A stretch of DNA of 64,000 nt from Byssothecium circinans (lineage: Eukaryota > Ascomycota > Dothideomycetes > Pleosporales > Massarinaceae): assembly GCA_010015675.1 (NCBI GenBank), contig ML976991.1, positions 623,352 through 687,351 on the forward strand, given 5' to 3'. Every line of letters starts with the position of its first letter. Position 1 is the stretch's first letter. The position numbers and the translations under genes were made by a program. Under the pieces are notes generated by a model. That model saw only the letters and a program-made list of their open reading frames with translations. It was not told the DNA's origin and searched no databases. Below are positions 1-11,185 of the stretch, piece after piece.

Positions 1-2924
1 CAGCCTCGAAGAGGGAACATATAATGGTATAGTCTCCTGGTGGTACATCTTCTGTCTCCGCGAAAACACATTCAGTGCGATGGTCACCTGATTGGCAAAG
101 GACGTCTCGGCCCTGCAGTCGATAGACCCTCTTTCCGTACCCTAAAGCAAGCTTGACGTGCAGTGCGTTCTTCTTGTGGGGACTCGTAAGGAGAATAGCT
201 AGCGGTCCCCTCTCCTTGACTTGCAAACTGTACTGCGGATTGTCGAGGTACTTGCTAGAACTGGTGCTCCCGCCCGCAGTCTGCTTTGTCCACGCACCTA
301 TCTCAACTTTTTGGAACGGATATTTCTCGGCTGCCGGCTCCAACGTCATCTCTGAGTTTGAGAAAGCTGAGAGAGTGAAAGTATATTTCGAAGGCGGCAA
401 GTCAGCTTGATCCACCACGACAGTGTTCCGAGTGTTCCGTTCGGCGTCCCATCGCAGGAGACACTGTGGTGTTGAAACATAATCACTAGTCTCGAGGCAC
501 CCGTCCTTGATATAAAGACGCTGACCATTCCCGGTACACACGTAAAAGCTCATGTATCCCTTGAGCGCATCGCCAGTCGAATGGATTGACAAATCCGGGC
601 GGATGCTTGCATCATTGAAAGCGTCCGACTCGTCCTTTACGCTGGCTGAGGTGTTTCGGAAGTGACGAGTCAGCAGGAACCAGACCTCATTTTTATCCTT
701 CGACCAGAACGAGAACTGAGGATGGCTCACAATGCACGTGGTGCCACCTTCGGTTTTGTTGACGTCCCACTCGAAGTGAATGTCTTGCCGATGTTGGAAA
801 AGGCCTGGGTTCCAGTTGAGATAGAGGCTCTCAAAGTGACGTATTACCTGCTCAAGTCCAATGTAGAAAGTCGTCGGATGCGGTCGCTTTGCCAGAGGGA
901 CAGTGTCCTGGTCATATGCTGCCAGACTGTTCTGAGAGCTTCCACTTGCAGTAGACGTCTCCAGTGAAGGGCCTACAGAAGGACTGGGGCCTCGCCAGCC
1001 TCGCCCTTCGGCCCACGGGTTCTTCACCAGGAGAAGCTTTTCGTGATCGGTCTCCCTCATATCTAAAACGACATAGCTGTGTTGGCCTTCAAGACCAAGC
1101 TCACGCTCCTGTCGGCTGGACATTTGGCCCGTCCCGAGAGTTATGAGAACATCGCCATACCTGAAAGCGGTGAATATCCGCTCCCAAAGCTTTCCTGGAA
1201 CGGTGTCCGTCCTAAATCATGTCAAGAGTGAACTAAAGTGACTGAGGTCCATACGTACTCTTGTAAATGTATCTGCTCGGGAATCCATCCCGTCATGATC
1301 CACAAATCACTGCAAGAATTGCTTCCTGGAAAGTCATAACCGCCGCGGACTTTCAGGTACGCCTTCTCGATGAGGGCTGGCCATAGTAGCGCTGGCTGGT
1401 GTCTGTCAATGACATGAAGCACCCTGTGGCTACAGGAGAGTGGAAGCCGGTCGTCGATGACTACTTTCCTCCAGCAGCCATTAAAGTTGAGTCGAACGAT
1501 GTACTTCCCATTGGGCGAGACGACAGGCTTGCCGAGGTTCTTATCGAACGGGTACAGCTTGGTTGTAATTATCTACTCTGTTAGCACATTGTCTTGTTTG
1601 CAAGTTGAGAACTTACCTGATCATGCCCACGCTCGGCTCGTGCAATTGCAGCACAGAGACTAGCCACTACAGAGCAGTCTGTCGCAGCGTCTTGTACGAG
1701 ATCGATGCTGCGCGATGTGGACATCACAGGGCCTAGCCTATTGCGACTTTCCGGAATGATGGAAGGCGGTGGAATTGCTTGTTTAGGGCGAGCCCATTCT
1801 TGGAAGTATTGCTGCTGGTAAGTGGACAAGCTTAGATCAGGCGAATCCCTGGCCGGTCAGTACGGTGCTTACCTCGTCTTTCCACAGGAAAGAGGCGGGG
1901 AGGGGAGGGGGTATACCTACTTGAAGAGTAATTGATCGTGTCCGAGAGCAAAGTCGGAAGACGTTGGAAACTTGTCCCAGGGCGCACACTTGAAGCCATT
2001 CACAGCGGATGCTTTTAGAAGAATGATCTGCTCCTTCGTTGTAAGAGGCCGTGACGATACGGGTTCAGCTAAGCGACGAATATGAGAATAAGAGGCAACC
2101 GAGAGAGCAGGCTCTGATGTGTTCTCGTACTGATGCCCATCTCGTCCATTCACCCACGTCAAAGGTGAGTTCATGGAGATTGAACTGTCGTCGGTGCGCG
2201 AGTTGTCTTTGTGCTGAGTATTAGCAAGCGCATCGGTATTGATAGTCGGAAGCAAAGCTGTTGGACATCGAGCAGACTGCGTAAAAAGATCTCGAGTCTG
2301 TACGTCGGATCCACGAGGATCTGAATCGCACCGAGCTTCGACAGAAACAATGCATGACAATGAGGACGCTGTTGAATTACCTGACATCGATGTGTCTTTC
2401 GCGGCAGCTCCAGAGCTGGAGGCAAGATTGGAGAGAGAGCTGCTGCTCTGCGAGGCGTTCTCTCCATACACAGGAGCTTGATGGACAGTACCCACGACAG
2501 CTGCCACCCACGAGCCAATCTCATCACTCGTCGTGCTGGGCTGCTGAACCTGCTGTCCCGGCTCCGGCTGCTGTACTGGTTCAGGCGGGGGAGGGTTTGA
2601 CGCCATAGGTGACCATGAACTTGCAGATTTGATGCGCTGGGCGGTAGCGATGTCAGCGTCAGCTTGTGATTTGAGTACGCTCTTTTCGGCTGGATTGGTA
2701 GACAGCTTCATCGCGCTCAAACGATGCTCAGCAGCAGTGATGGCCATGGTGAGGGCCTCTTTCTGAGTGGCGGCCGCTTCAATCTTGCTTTGATAGGCCT
2801 GTAGATCAGGTAAGTAAGCGTTTCCAAGGCGCCCTTGGACTTCAAGCGCAAAGCTGTTGGAATTAGTGTCACGTACGTCTGCAGTCACCTTTAGGGACTC
2901 TACTTGGGCCAACCTGTCCGCCAT
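1..2924 (-). CDS. palB: palB/RIM13 calpain-like cysteine protease of the ambient-pH pathway (3' end beyond window)
   Basis: Four exons read on the minus strand: 2924-1921, 1830-1617, 1572-1259 and 1211-1 (open at the window edge); phases agree at each junction. The start is ATG 2924 (MADRLAQVESL). Residues about 25-105 form a helical, MIT-like region; about 110-250 is low-complexity Ser/Pro/Gln. The calpain core follows with the full triad: Cys about 387 in DCSVVASL, His about 555 in GQHSYVVLD and Asn about 575 in VKNPWAEG. Between them lies the highly conserved GGYDFPGSNS segment. Downstream are the beta-rich C2-like domains typical of this family. In filamentous fungi PalB acts at ESCRT-III on endosomes and cleaves the PacC/Rim101 transcription factor in response to alkaline pH. 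Divergent from the peroxisomal carrier gene. The identity is firm; only the C-terminus is missing. Confidence 0.93.
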
Positions 2925-3597
2925 TTTGGATGAATCTCGTGCAGATTGGCGCAGACAAATAGCGATTCAAGTGATGAGCCCGCGAGCCTATGCCGACATG
3001 CCTGGAATATTGAGGGCTGTGGTTTTGCTTTTGTGCAGGCGAAGCGGTTGTCGCGACGATAGTTGCAAGTTCTACCCAGCTTGGCAACGTTGCGCACGTG
3101 CCTTCCAAAGCACCTGCAGATTGCGACTGCTCCATTGGGTGTGTGGGGAAGCATCAGTGGACATGTCAAAACTCCATGTCGTCTCATCGCCAGCGTCTGA
3201 AGAGCGTTGAGCCTGTCAAGAAGAAGATGGTAATCGAAGAAGGTTGGACGCGATGTTGATCGACAAAACTACCGCATACAGGCATACACCTAAGCACGGT
3301 GCACATGTCTTTTGAACCTCGGTCTCTCTCGGACCTCGTCAGCCATGGAAAATGCGCCTGCTCGCGGGCTGGCAGAGCCGATATCTTGCACGCTTTGCTG
3401 CCTGTCTTCGACACTTCCTGCTACATTCACATTAGACCAGTATTTCTCGTCTTTCTCGTCTTTCTTTACCTTTCTTGTGGCCATGAGATAGCATTTCTGC
3501 ACAGCAATCTACTGTGATACTGCGTCAACTGCCGCCACTAGTCCGCCGCCGCACAACTTCGACCTCCGAGTTTTGACCTTTACCTGTCACAGTAACA
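2925..3597. promoter_or_regulatory. Divergent intergenic region between palB and the peroxisomal carrier
   Basis: No convincing gene. The side nearest the carrier has a pyrimidine-rich tract at about 3437-3475 with a repeated TTTCTCGTC unit, as often seen just upstream of start codons in filamentous fungi. Short open frames here lack codon bias or known motifs. Both genes start from the ends of this region, so it probably carries two promoters. Confidence 0.5.
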
Positions 3598-4767
3598 ATG
3601 GCCGGGCAGTCGAAGATTGAGAAGCTGCCACCATGGGGTAGTGCCATCGCTGGTTCAGCCGGCGCTGTGCTTGCGAATGCGCTGGTGTATCCATTGGACA
3701 TGTGAGTGCCATGGCTCAACTGCACCACTCCGTTCTAACCGACTCAACAGTGTCAAGACAAGACTTCAGGTCCAGATAAAACGCAATCCGTCCTCTGCCG
3801 ATACCAATCCCGCCGACGACCAGCACTACACCTCCGCGCTTGACGCAATCTCAAAGATAATCAAGGCAGACGGTGTGAGTGGCCTGTACGCAGGACTTCC
3901 AGGCGCACTGCTCGGCGTAGCTTCGACAAACTTTGCCTACTTCTACTGGTACACCGTCATACGAACTCTCTACCTGCAATATCGCTCTCTGAACACGCCT
4001 CCGGGAACCGCTGCTGAGCTCTCACTGGGTGCTGTTGCTGGTGCCGTAGCCCAGCTCTTCACCATCCCAGTGGCCGTTGTGACCACCCGACAACAGACAG
4101 TGAGCAAGCACGAACGGAAGGGCTTGATTGCGACGGGCCAGGAGGTCATCGACAGCGAGGATGGCTGGACAGGGTTGTGGAGGGGCTTGAAGGCCAGCTT
4201 AGTGCTCGTTGTGAATCCTGCTATAACGTACGGCACTTATCAGCGATTGAGGGATTCCCTATTCCCTGGAAGGGCAAACCTGAAGCCTTTAGAAGCATTT
4301 GGTAGGTTCACTATTGTGGGATCAGTGTACAGCATGCTAAACCAAAGCAGCGCTCGGAGCCATGTCCAAGGCTCTCGCGACAATCGCAACCCAACCACTC
4401 ATCGTAGCCAAGGTCGGGCTCCAATCGAAGCCGCCACCGGCCAGGAACGGCAAACCGTTTAAGACTTTCATTGAAGTCATGCAATACATTGTTGAGCACG
4501 AAGGGCTGCTAGGTCTCTTCAAAGGCATCGGTCCCCAAATCATGAAGGGCCTACTCGTGCAAGGCTTCCTGATGATGACCAAAGAAAGGTATACTAGAAG
4601 CCCCACCATCATCTCGAAGAGATTCCAAGCTAACACACCTCAGAATAGAGCTCATCTTCATCTTGCTATTCAGATATTTCCGCCAAGTCCGCGCAGAGAA
4701 GCTTCAAAAGCTTGCCGACTTTGCTGCCGACAAGGCCCGCCAGACCGCCCCTGTTTTGGTCAAATAG
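3598..4767 (+). CDS. ANT1: Peroxisomal adenine nucleotide transporter (mitochondrial carrier superfamily)
   Basis: Exons 3598-3701, 3751-4301, 4351-4588 and 4644-4767; the frame is continuous and ends in TAG. The start ATG (MAGQSKIEKL) follows AACA. Three carrier repeats are visible, each with a variant of the Px[DE]xx[KR] signature: YPLDIVKTRLQ in the first, IPVAVVTTRQQ in the second and QPLIVAKVGLQ in the third. The loss of the acidic residue in repeats two and three and the APGAxxG/NFAYFYWYT context are typical of the PMP34/ANT1 branch. It would exchange cytosolic ATP for peroxisomal AMP to feed fatty-acid activation. About 331 residues, a normal length. Another peroxisomal or mitochondrial nucleotide carrier is the only serious alternative. 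Confidence 0.88.
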
Positions 4768-4951
4768 ATACCGTCCACGCAGTTTCGTACGCATGCATGA
4801 TTTAATTCCCTGTACATTTGATTTAGAGCTTGATAGATGGTCGACGTTGGAAGATCTTGTTGATATACTGATCTGGTAGCACCTTATGAAATCTTGATGC
4901 GATTTACCCAGCTTTCTCAAAATAAACTGAACTGAAATACAAATCGTTCCC

Positions 4952-5899
4952 TCAAACAGTATATCCCTCCAACTCCTTCGCCGTCCACTCCCACAACTTC
5001 TCCATCAACCCATCGTCCTTCGTCAACTCCGACCCCTTCCCCATAACCCCAACTGGCTCATAATACTCTCCACTCACCACGTCCTTCGCCACCGACGCCC
5101 AAAGCTGATTCCTAGCGCCCTGCTCCGGACTCGCCACCAACGGAAGCTGTTCCGCAACCCTCAACAGCATCTTAACCGCCCAATGCGAATCCGTCGCCCC
5201 CGCCGACAAATTCGTCCTTACAACCCCGGGATGGATCGAAACAGTCGTAAACCCCGGATACACATTCGCCATCCTCCGCGCCCAGAGAATAAGAGCCAAT
5301 TTGCTCATCCCATAGCGCTCGTAGGCCCCGAGGTCTCCGCAGGATGTTTTGAGCTTGTCGAAAAGGATACTAGAGGGTTTAGGAGTGAGGCTGTGGCCGT
5401 AGGACGTTAGGGCTATGACACAGACGTCTGAATCTGGAAGTGCTGCTGTTGTTTGCAGCAAGGGGAGTAAGAGTTTCGTCAAGAGAGCGTGGCCGAGGAA
5501 GCTTGTTCCGAATTGGAGTTCGTACCCATCGACTGTTTGGTCTGGGGGCGCTGCCATGATTCCTGCGTTCAGCATCAGGATGTCCAGTCTTTCGCTGGCT
5601 TGGCGCACGATCGCAGCGGCTTTGGTGACGGAATCTAGCGACGCGAGGTCGAGTTGTAGGATCTCGATGGTTGTGGTGTTTGTGGGGGGGAGCTGGGATT
5701 TTATATCGTCGAGAGCGAGACGGGCTTTTTGGAGGTTCCGCGTGCAAGGGTAGATCTTTGAGGGGTTGTGGAGGGCGTATTTGAGGACGCATTGTTTTCC
5801 AAGGCCGATGTTGGCGCCGGTTATGAGGATTGTTTTCCCCGTGAGGGAGGGGATGGAGGTGGTGGGGTTGAAGGGGATGGAGTGCGTGCAGAGGGGCAT
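4952..5899 (-). CDS. Short-chain dehydrogenase/reductase (retinol dehydrogenase-like)
   Basis: Single-exon gene of 315 residues. A classical SDR: cofactor motif TGANIGLG at residues 27-34, NAG at 111-113, catalytic Ser about 166 (LTSYGHS), and Tyr196/Lys200 in YGMSK. The C-terminal HPGVVRTNL segment matches the WW-domain-oxidoreductase/retinol-dehydrogenase-like group common in fungi. The substrate cannot be told from sequence. It is convergent with the peroxisomal carrier (185 bp between stops), which need not mean a shared role. A TATA-like sequence lies about 95 bp upstream of the start. A second, decayed member of the same broad group lies at 29.3-30.3 kb. Confidence 0.85.
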   Translation of the reverse strand: MPLCTHSIPFNPTTSIPSLTGKTILITGANIGLGKQCVLKYALHNPSKIYPCTRNLQKARLALDDIKSQLPPTNTTTIEILQLDLASLDSVTKAAAIVRQASERLDILMLNAGIMAAPPDQTVDGYELQFGTSFLGHALLTKLLLPLLQTTAALPDSDVCVIALTSYGHSLTPKPSSILFDKLKTSCGDLGAYERYGMSKLALILWARRMANVYPGFTTVSIHPGVVRTNLSAGATDSHWAVKMLLRVAEQLPLVASPEQGARNQLWASVAKDVVSGEYYEPVGVMGKGSELTKDDGLMEKLWEWTAKELEGYTV

Positions 5900-6479
5900 C
5901 TTGGAAGGCTGGATTTGGGAAAGTAGGAGACTTTGAGAAGAGGAGTGAACTTGTTAGAGAACAGATAGTAGGATAGCGTTGGGCGACGGTTTATATATAC
6001 TTCCTATACACCCATAACGTTGTCCGAAAATGGACCAAATAGTGGCTCATCGCCAAAAGGATTGGAATGATTCATTATGATTTCGTGGCTGCGAAGCTGA
6101 GCTCTTTCCTCGTATACTTCCTTGCTGGTAGGCCTTGAAAATTTTGGACTTAAAAGAATGCAGGAGTTTGATAAGAGAAGAAGTGTTGTCTGGTTGTACG
6201 AGATGGGTGGAACTCCACCTGTCGGACCAAAAATTGTGGAATACCTGGGGTTGGAGCTAAGATATCATGAAAGGCTGTTAACTAAACGATTCTGGTTTTA
6301 TAACATTCGGAAGAACTTTGCGTCAAAGGGAAGGCGTTACTTAGTTAAACATTGATCAACATTTGACATCTGGAATGAAAGAAGGAATATCACGTGCCAT
6401 CATCTCCCGCTAGACACATGCTCACCACCTCACACTTCACCTCACCCCCAAACCGCCCTCCTCAGCAACGACTCTCATC
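5900..6479. other. Intergenic region with no supported gene
   Basis: Between the divergent dehydrogenase and the small membrane protein. An open frame at 6122-6355 (77 codons, +) is basic and has no recognisable domain; I do not call it. A CACGTG palindrome sits at 6391-6396, 84 bp before the start of the next gene, and the last 60 bp are C/T-rich. Confidence 0.4.
5989..6001 (-). promoter_or_regulatory. TATA-like box upstream of the short-chain dehydrogenase
   Basis: An alternating TATATATA run on the minus strand about 95 bp before ATG 5899. The position suits a core promoter element. Weak evidence on its own. Confidence 0.4.
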
Positions 6480-6894
6480 ATGTCAGTAAGTACAAAACCC
6501 CTCCACATTTCCAACCTCCATCCACACCAACTCACACTCAAAAAAAAAGCCTCCCCGAGAAACAGTAACGATAGAAACGTCGCCACCAGCCTACCCAGGC
6601 AGCTACGGCACCATCGAAGTCCACCACCACCACCATCACACCGTCGGTCTTCGCCGGCATCACAACTCCTGCACTAGAACCGTGCTTGTGTTTCTGAGTA
6701 TTTTCTTCATGGTGGTTGCGTTTATTGTTGCTTGGAACTTCTGGTGAGTCCACCCACTGTGGCGGGTGTAATGCTTGCGTGAATAATGTGGATGTTGTGA
6801 GCTGATTATTGGCGTGTAGTAAGCATGATATTCTCCTTCTTGCAGGTGTTTGAGAAAGATGTTAGTTAGAGAAGAAATTGCTAGAGCGAAGTAG
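6480..6894 (+). CDS. Small single-pass membrane protein with a natural six-histidine run
   Basis: Exons 6480-6485, 6550-6743 and 6846-6894, total 82 residues. The first exon is only ATG TCA, followed by GTAAGT; the second ends TG|GTGAGT and the third begins after TTCTTGCAG; phases match and the frame ends in TAG. The N-terminal half is Pro/Thr/Tyr-rich with EVHHHHHHTVGLRRHH. A single hydrophobic helix (VLVFLSIFFMVVAFIVAW) follows, then a short charged tail (RKMLVREEIARAK). No known family. The consistent splicing and Kozak-like start make it believable, but no homology supports it. It could be an orphan small membrane protein or a metal-interacting one because of the histidines; the latter is guesswork. 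Confidence 0.6.
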
Positions 6895-7384
6895 CGTTTC
6901 GCGTTTGGGGAGTTTTGGGGAATGTGTTGCTAACGAAATGGTTGCTGTGCAGATAATCTGCATGAGTGTGAGAAGGACCGCCTGCCTTGGGAAAAACCAT
7001 GCAAGGACTGGCTTGGGAAGGATAACTTCCTCTGGGGGACTCATCAGTAGGCCTTGTGCCGTGCTTCTACTGTAAGGCGGTATGTATTGCTTCACACCAA
7101 GAGCAGGAGGTGTACCGGAGGCTGACTTCTGGATCTAGCATCAATTTTTCTTGGTCTCAAGCGCTTAAACGGAGTTTGGTGTCTAGACATAGTATTATAG
7201 TTATTCCCTTTGACACTTTCTTTATTTTCACTTTGGTTTAAATGGATAACTGTTTCCGTGTTGTCTCTTTAATTACAGCTTAGCTAGACGAAACAACAAA
7301 GCAAGACGCAGACGTGCGCCTAATGCTAAGGAAGTCTATACTGCGCAAAGCCCCCAAAATGAGTATCCGTCTAATCATTCTAGT

Positions 7385-8626
7385 TCAACTCGCCGTGGCA
7401 GCTACTTTAACCACACCAACACCTCTTAGAAGATCATCTACAGTAGCCCCATGCCCACCAGGCACCGTTTCTTTCCACATATCGTCCTTGACGCGTTCAG
7501 CCTCAAGTAGAAGACTGAAGTGCGGACTCGGCTCAGCTTTCAGCCATTTAAAGTCGTCAATCTGGTCCCATTGGTTCTGTGATGCCAGAGTCTCTTCTGT
7601 GGTCTGCATCCATCTATTAGTCCTTCGCCCAGCTTGGAAATGCCACTCGATGATGAGTACTCACAAATGCGGCTGGAATTGGCGCGAACCGTATGTTCTC
7701 ACAGTCCTCAATAATCGGCCGACTTGAGCAGTGCAGATACACGTCCACATTCTTAGAACCGTGCATACGGAACTGCCGACTCGAAACCACAAGAACACTG
7801 TTCTCGATCCCAGTAACATGTATAGGCCCTGAAACTTGTCCACAGACGATCAACGAATCTTTCACGTTCCTAAGTATCAAGTTCGCAAAGGGATGCCCCC
7901 CGTTCGTCGTAGGAGGCGAGAGATCGACGACGCTATGCCGAACGCCCGTGACGGTCCCTGTGCGTGTAGAGTCGGTCGCCGATGGCGGGAGAATTACGTG
8001 CGAATCGGCATGGTTTGATATAGACACACCCTTCTCCGTAGTTGTCTGACCATTAGCCTCGCGGCTTTTCACACCAAGAAACTCTTCTTCCAGTTTCTCC
8101 TCGCTCGGACTTATTTTATCCAAAGGCGTCGTGACAAAACTACTGCCCTCCATCGAACTGAATCCCGAAGGTACCTTCAAATCGCCTCTTGCTAGCTCGA
8201 CCGCATCTGCCAGACTAATAGCACTTTCATTCTTTCTTGCGGTCTTGAACGTGAATTTCTTCCTCCCACCCAGGCTTGCTGTCCGTATTCCTTGGAGCTT
8301 TTCGGTGAGAGCTTTGATAGCTTCGGCGTAAGTGCGTTGGTCGTAGGCGGGGATGTAGGAAGAGGCGTCTTTTACTTCGTGAGAGAGGCGGTCGATGCCG
8401 GCGTGGCAGTGGTCTATAGCATCGTTCAATTCGCCGCCGGCGGGAGAGGTGTTTTGCAGACGGGCCATCTGTTCTTGGAGGGCTAGATAGATGGGTGGTT
8501 AGAGGTATGTAGGGAGAAGACTAGTCAGGGCTTACCGGTGACTTCATGTTGGAAGTAGCGAAAGAATCGCTCTTTGAGATTTATTTCGGATAGAGGATTA
8601 GGCGCTGCCGCTGCAGACGATTGCAT
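7385..8626 (-). CDS. Tubulin-folding cofactor C
   Basis: Exons 8626-8536, 8482-7665 and 7603-7385, 375 residues. An N-terminal helical, spectrin-like region (residues 1-110) precedes a linker. The C-terminal cofactor-C/RP2-like beta-helix contains CGQVSGPIHV, RQFRMHG, YLHCSSRPIIEDC and the NQWDQIDDFKWLKAE tail characteristic of the family. The Arg in SSRQFRMH is the catalytic arginine position by family knowledge. Cofactor C completes tubulin heterodimer assembly by triggering GTP hydrolysis in the D-E-tubulin supercomplex. The last splice acceptor is chosen as TGCAG at 7604 because it alone keeps this conserved tail in frame; an earlier AG at about 7612 does not. Confidence 0.88.
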
Positions 8627-9222
8627 GGCTGTAGTGGTGTGAAGAGAGGTAGCCCCGGATATGGTGTCTCCTATCGTTTGAGTAAATGTTGGGGTTGTCG
8701 ATCCGTATTAGTGACAACGGTGTTGAGTGTCAGGGTGGGGAGTCTCTGGTGGGGCGACATTTGGACGAGAGACGGACTATGTATGAAGAGAGGAGCCACG
8801 GAGAGCATGACACATGGCATCATCGTGCAGTCCCGATCGTAACTTGCATCGTGAGAGCCCTGACTTTAGAACGCATAAGCGCGATGGGCGCTGTGCTTGT
8901 CGATTATTCCGGCCAATTGGTGACGACGGGAATAATGTCCTCGCGGGAGCTGCCTTTTTCACCAAATCCGCGGGGCTTTACCCCGCATTATCCATCCCAA
9001 AAAGGCTTCGGGGCAGGGTCTCACAAAAGGTTACTAAAATATTTTTGTCTAAAGATAGTCGACGTCTCGTGTTCACTCATCTGTCTCAAGTCTTGTAAGT
9101 TGCCTGGCTTCTCGCGAGGACATGCACCTCTTGGAATCTTTATGAAACTGTTTGTATTGGGTCTCTCTATTGATGGGTATCGAATCCTCTGCTTCTCACG
9201 TCACTTGGAAGCGCTATGCTTC
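8627..9222. other. Intergenic region between RPAP1 3' end and cofactor C 5' end
   Basis: Long plus-strand open frames cross from here into the RPAP1 gene but are antisense to it and have no domain, so they are not called. I see no RNA gene or repeat. Confidence 0.4.
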
Positions 9223-10695
9223 TCAAACAGCCTGTCTTTTCCTACCCCCACCCCTCCTCCAATACCAAAGCGCCTCCTGCGCATACGTCCTGGCCGTCAA
9301 ATGCCCACTCTCTTTCCCCGCCTCCGCCGTCAACGTCTCCACAACCCTTCCCTCTTCCACACATGCCCAAAGCCCCGCCGCCATAGCACTCCCCACATCC
9401 TCCATGTCGACCTCAATATCTTCTTCATCAACTTCTTCTTCAATATTGGGATCTTTTATCACTTGCTGCACCATACCCTCACCTTTTCGTCTCACTTTTT
9501 CAAATCCAAACTCACCATTGCCTAGCCGATATAATATGCGTCCCAGAGTTTTGAATGCTACGCAGCGCTGTGCGGGGACTGCACTGCGCGCCATGACTGC
9601 TAGTTCGGGGATCGTGTACCCCGCTGCTTCAGGCGCGTCGGCGTGGTGGTGGAGACCTTTCGAGACGGTGAGTTCGCGTGCGGTGCTGGGGGCTAGGAGT
9701 GCGCCTTTAAAATCGAAGCGCAAGTCTGAGGCGTTGAAGGAAGTTTGCGAAGGGTGGTACGGCGAGGCCTCGTCATAGGGGTCGATGGGTGCCATCCAAG
9801 AAAGTTGCGAAGGATCGTAGGCGAGGTCGGGAAAGTATTTTTCATGGAGAGTTGTTAGGAAGGAGGGATCGTTGGGGTCGAGGTCGGGGGGTTGTGGAGG
9901 CCTGGGAAAGTGCATTGAGCCGGTTGGTGGGTTGAGGGGTGCGGCGGCTTGAGCTTCTGCTGTGAGAGGTTCTGATGTGAATGCAGATGATGGCTTTTGC
10001 TGTGCAGGCGGAGGTGCTGGGCCCTTCGTATCTTGTTCGGCGAAAGATACCTTCTTCGTACCCGAAGGTTTTGATTCTTGTGTCGTTTCTAGATCTATGT
10101 CCTCAGCAGTAGTTGTAGTCTTTCCCGCCTCAGGTTCAGGTGTCTCCTCCTTCTCCCAATCCCTCTCATTACTCCCCTGCGCAACATCCGCCCTTCCAAG
10201 TAACCGTTCAATCAAGCTCTTGGGCAAGCTATTCAACAACTCCCTCTTCTCCTCCTCAATCTCTCCCTGTGACATAGCTGCCAGCTTCTGTCGATTCTCC
10301 TCATCAATCTGTCTCTTCTCTTTTTCTTGCTCTGTGCTTACAGCAGCACCACCAAGATTTCGTGCCGCCGTTTCATCCTGGTCCTTGTTTACTTGTGCTG
10401 GGGCCGTTGCCGCCGCTTCTCGTTCCTGCGCCGCGCGCCGTTGCTTAAATGCTGAAACTCTAGGTGTACGTTTCTTGTGTTCGGGGAAGCCACTGGAATT
10501 CGCTTTCGAAGTTGGTGCTACCGGGGGTGCGGACGTTGTTGTGGAGGTAGGACGTTCGAGGATATCATTAACTAATGCGGCGGGGAGGGCTGGCTGGACA
10601 GTAGAGGATCCATTTGGTGGGGGCTCGTGGTTCTCTGCGATTCCTCCTGAATCTAAGTCGAACAGTACGCGTTCTCCTCGCACGAAGTTTTCCAT
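9223..10695 (-). CDS. RPAP1-like RNA polymerase II-associated protein
   Basis: Intronless, 490 residues. The N-terminal RPAP1 motif is visible at about 140-165 (MSQGEIEEEKRELLNSLPKS) and the C-terminal RPAP1 domain at about 323-390 (LRFDFKGALLAP, KGLHHHADAP, GYTIPELAVMARS, AQRCVAFKTLGRILYR). In between is a Pro/Glu-rich disordered stretch with KKVSFAEQD. This is the short fungal form (yeast Rba50-like) and lacks the long animal C-terminus. The family helps assemble Pol II and import it into the nucleus through the RPB3/RPB11 side. Clear conservation at both ends supports the start and the stop. Confidence 0.88.
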   Translation of the reverse strand: MENFVRGERVLFDLDSGGIAENHEPPPNGSSTVQPALPAALVNDILERPTSTTTSAPPVAPTSKANSSGFPEHKKRTPRVSAFKQRRAAQEREAAATAPAQVNKDQDETAARNLGGAAVSTEQEKEKRQIDEENRQKLAAMSQGEIEEEKRELLNSLPKSLIERLLGRADVAQGSNERDWEKEETPEPEAGKTTTTAEDIDLETTQESKPSGTKKVSFAEQDTKGPAPPPAQQKPSSAFTSEPLTAEAQAAAPLNPPTGSMHFPRPPQPPDLDPNDPSFLTTLHEKYFPDLAYDPSQLSWMAPIDPYDEASPYHPSQTSFNASDLRFDFKGALLAPSTARELTVSKGLHHHADAPEAAGYTIPELAVMARSAVPAQRCVAFKTLGRILYRLGNGEFGFEKVRRKGEGMVQQVIKDPNIEEEVDEEDIEVDMEDVGSAMAAGLWACVEEGRVVETLTAEAGKESGHLTARTYAQEALWYWRRGGGRKRQAV

Positions 10696-11185
10696 GTTAT
10701 GGTGTTGTCAAAGTTGTTGTAGAATGTTTAAAGCTAGAAAGCTCGAAAGCTCGAAGACCTCCGCTCGCCTAATCTTGCCGTTTGAGTTTTGGCTAGTAGA
10801 TGCACGTCATTATGTACTTGGATACAGCAACCATTTATCACGAGGAAGACTTAATCATGCAAATGAAACAAATCTGATCAGTCGTAACATCTAACTTTCT
10901 CGCGCTCGTACTTATATAGTTTACAACTAAGGTATAAGCAAAGAGAGCCCGCCAAAACGCCGCTCAATGACTGAAGGAATTGACTGGATATAAGACTGAG
11001 TCCTGCCCAAAGAAAAATGTAGACGCCAAGTTTTTGAACAATGTCACAGTGGCGCTGAGAATTGGGAATACATCCTGACTTGTGTACCAAGTCATGCCAC
11101 CCTATGTTATACGACGTCCTTGCTCTCCATTCACTGATACGCCGCCAATCCTACCATGTCTTCATAAAAAGCTACAAGGCAACAC

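Noticed and set aside
8686..9525. 279-codon plus-strand frame
   Set aside because: Mostly antisense to the RPAP1 3' end and its flank; no domain, and composition follows the opposite strand's codons.
9962..10894. 310-codon plus-strand frame
   Set aside because: Antisense shadow of RPAP1; Ser/Cys/Val-rich reading typical of the reverse of a Glu/Ala-rich gene.
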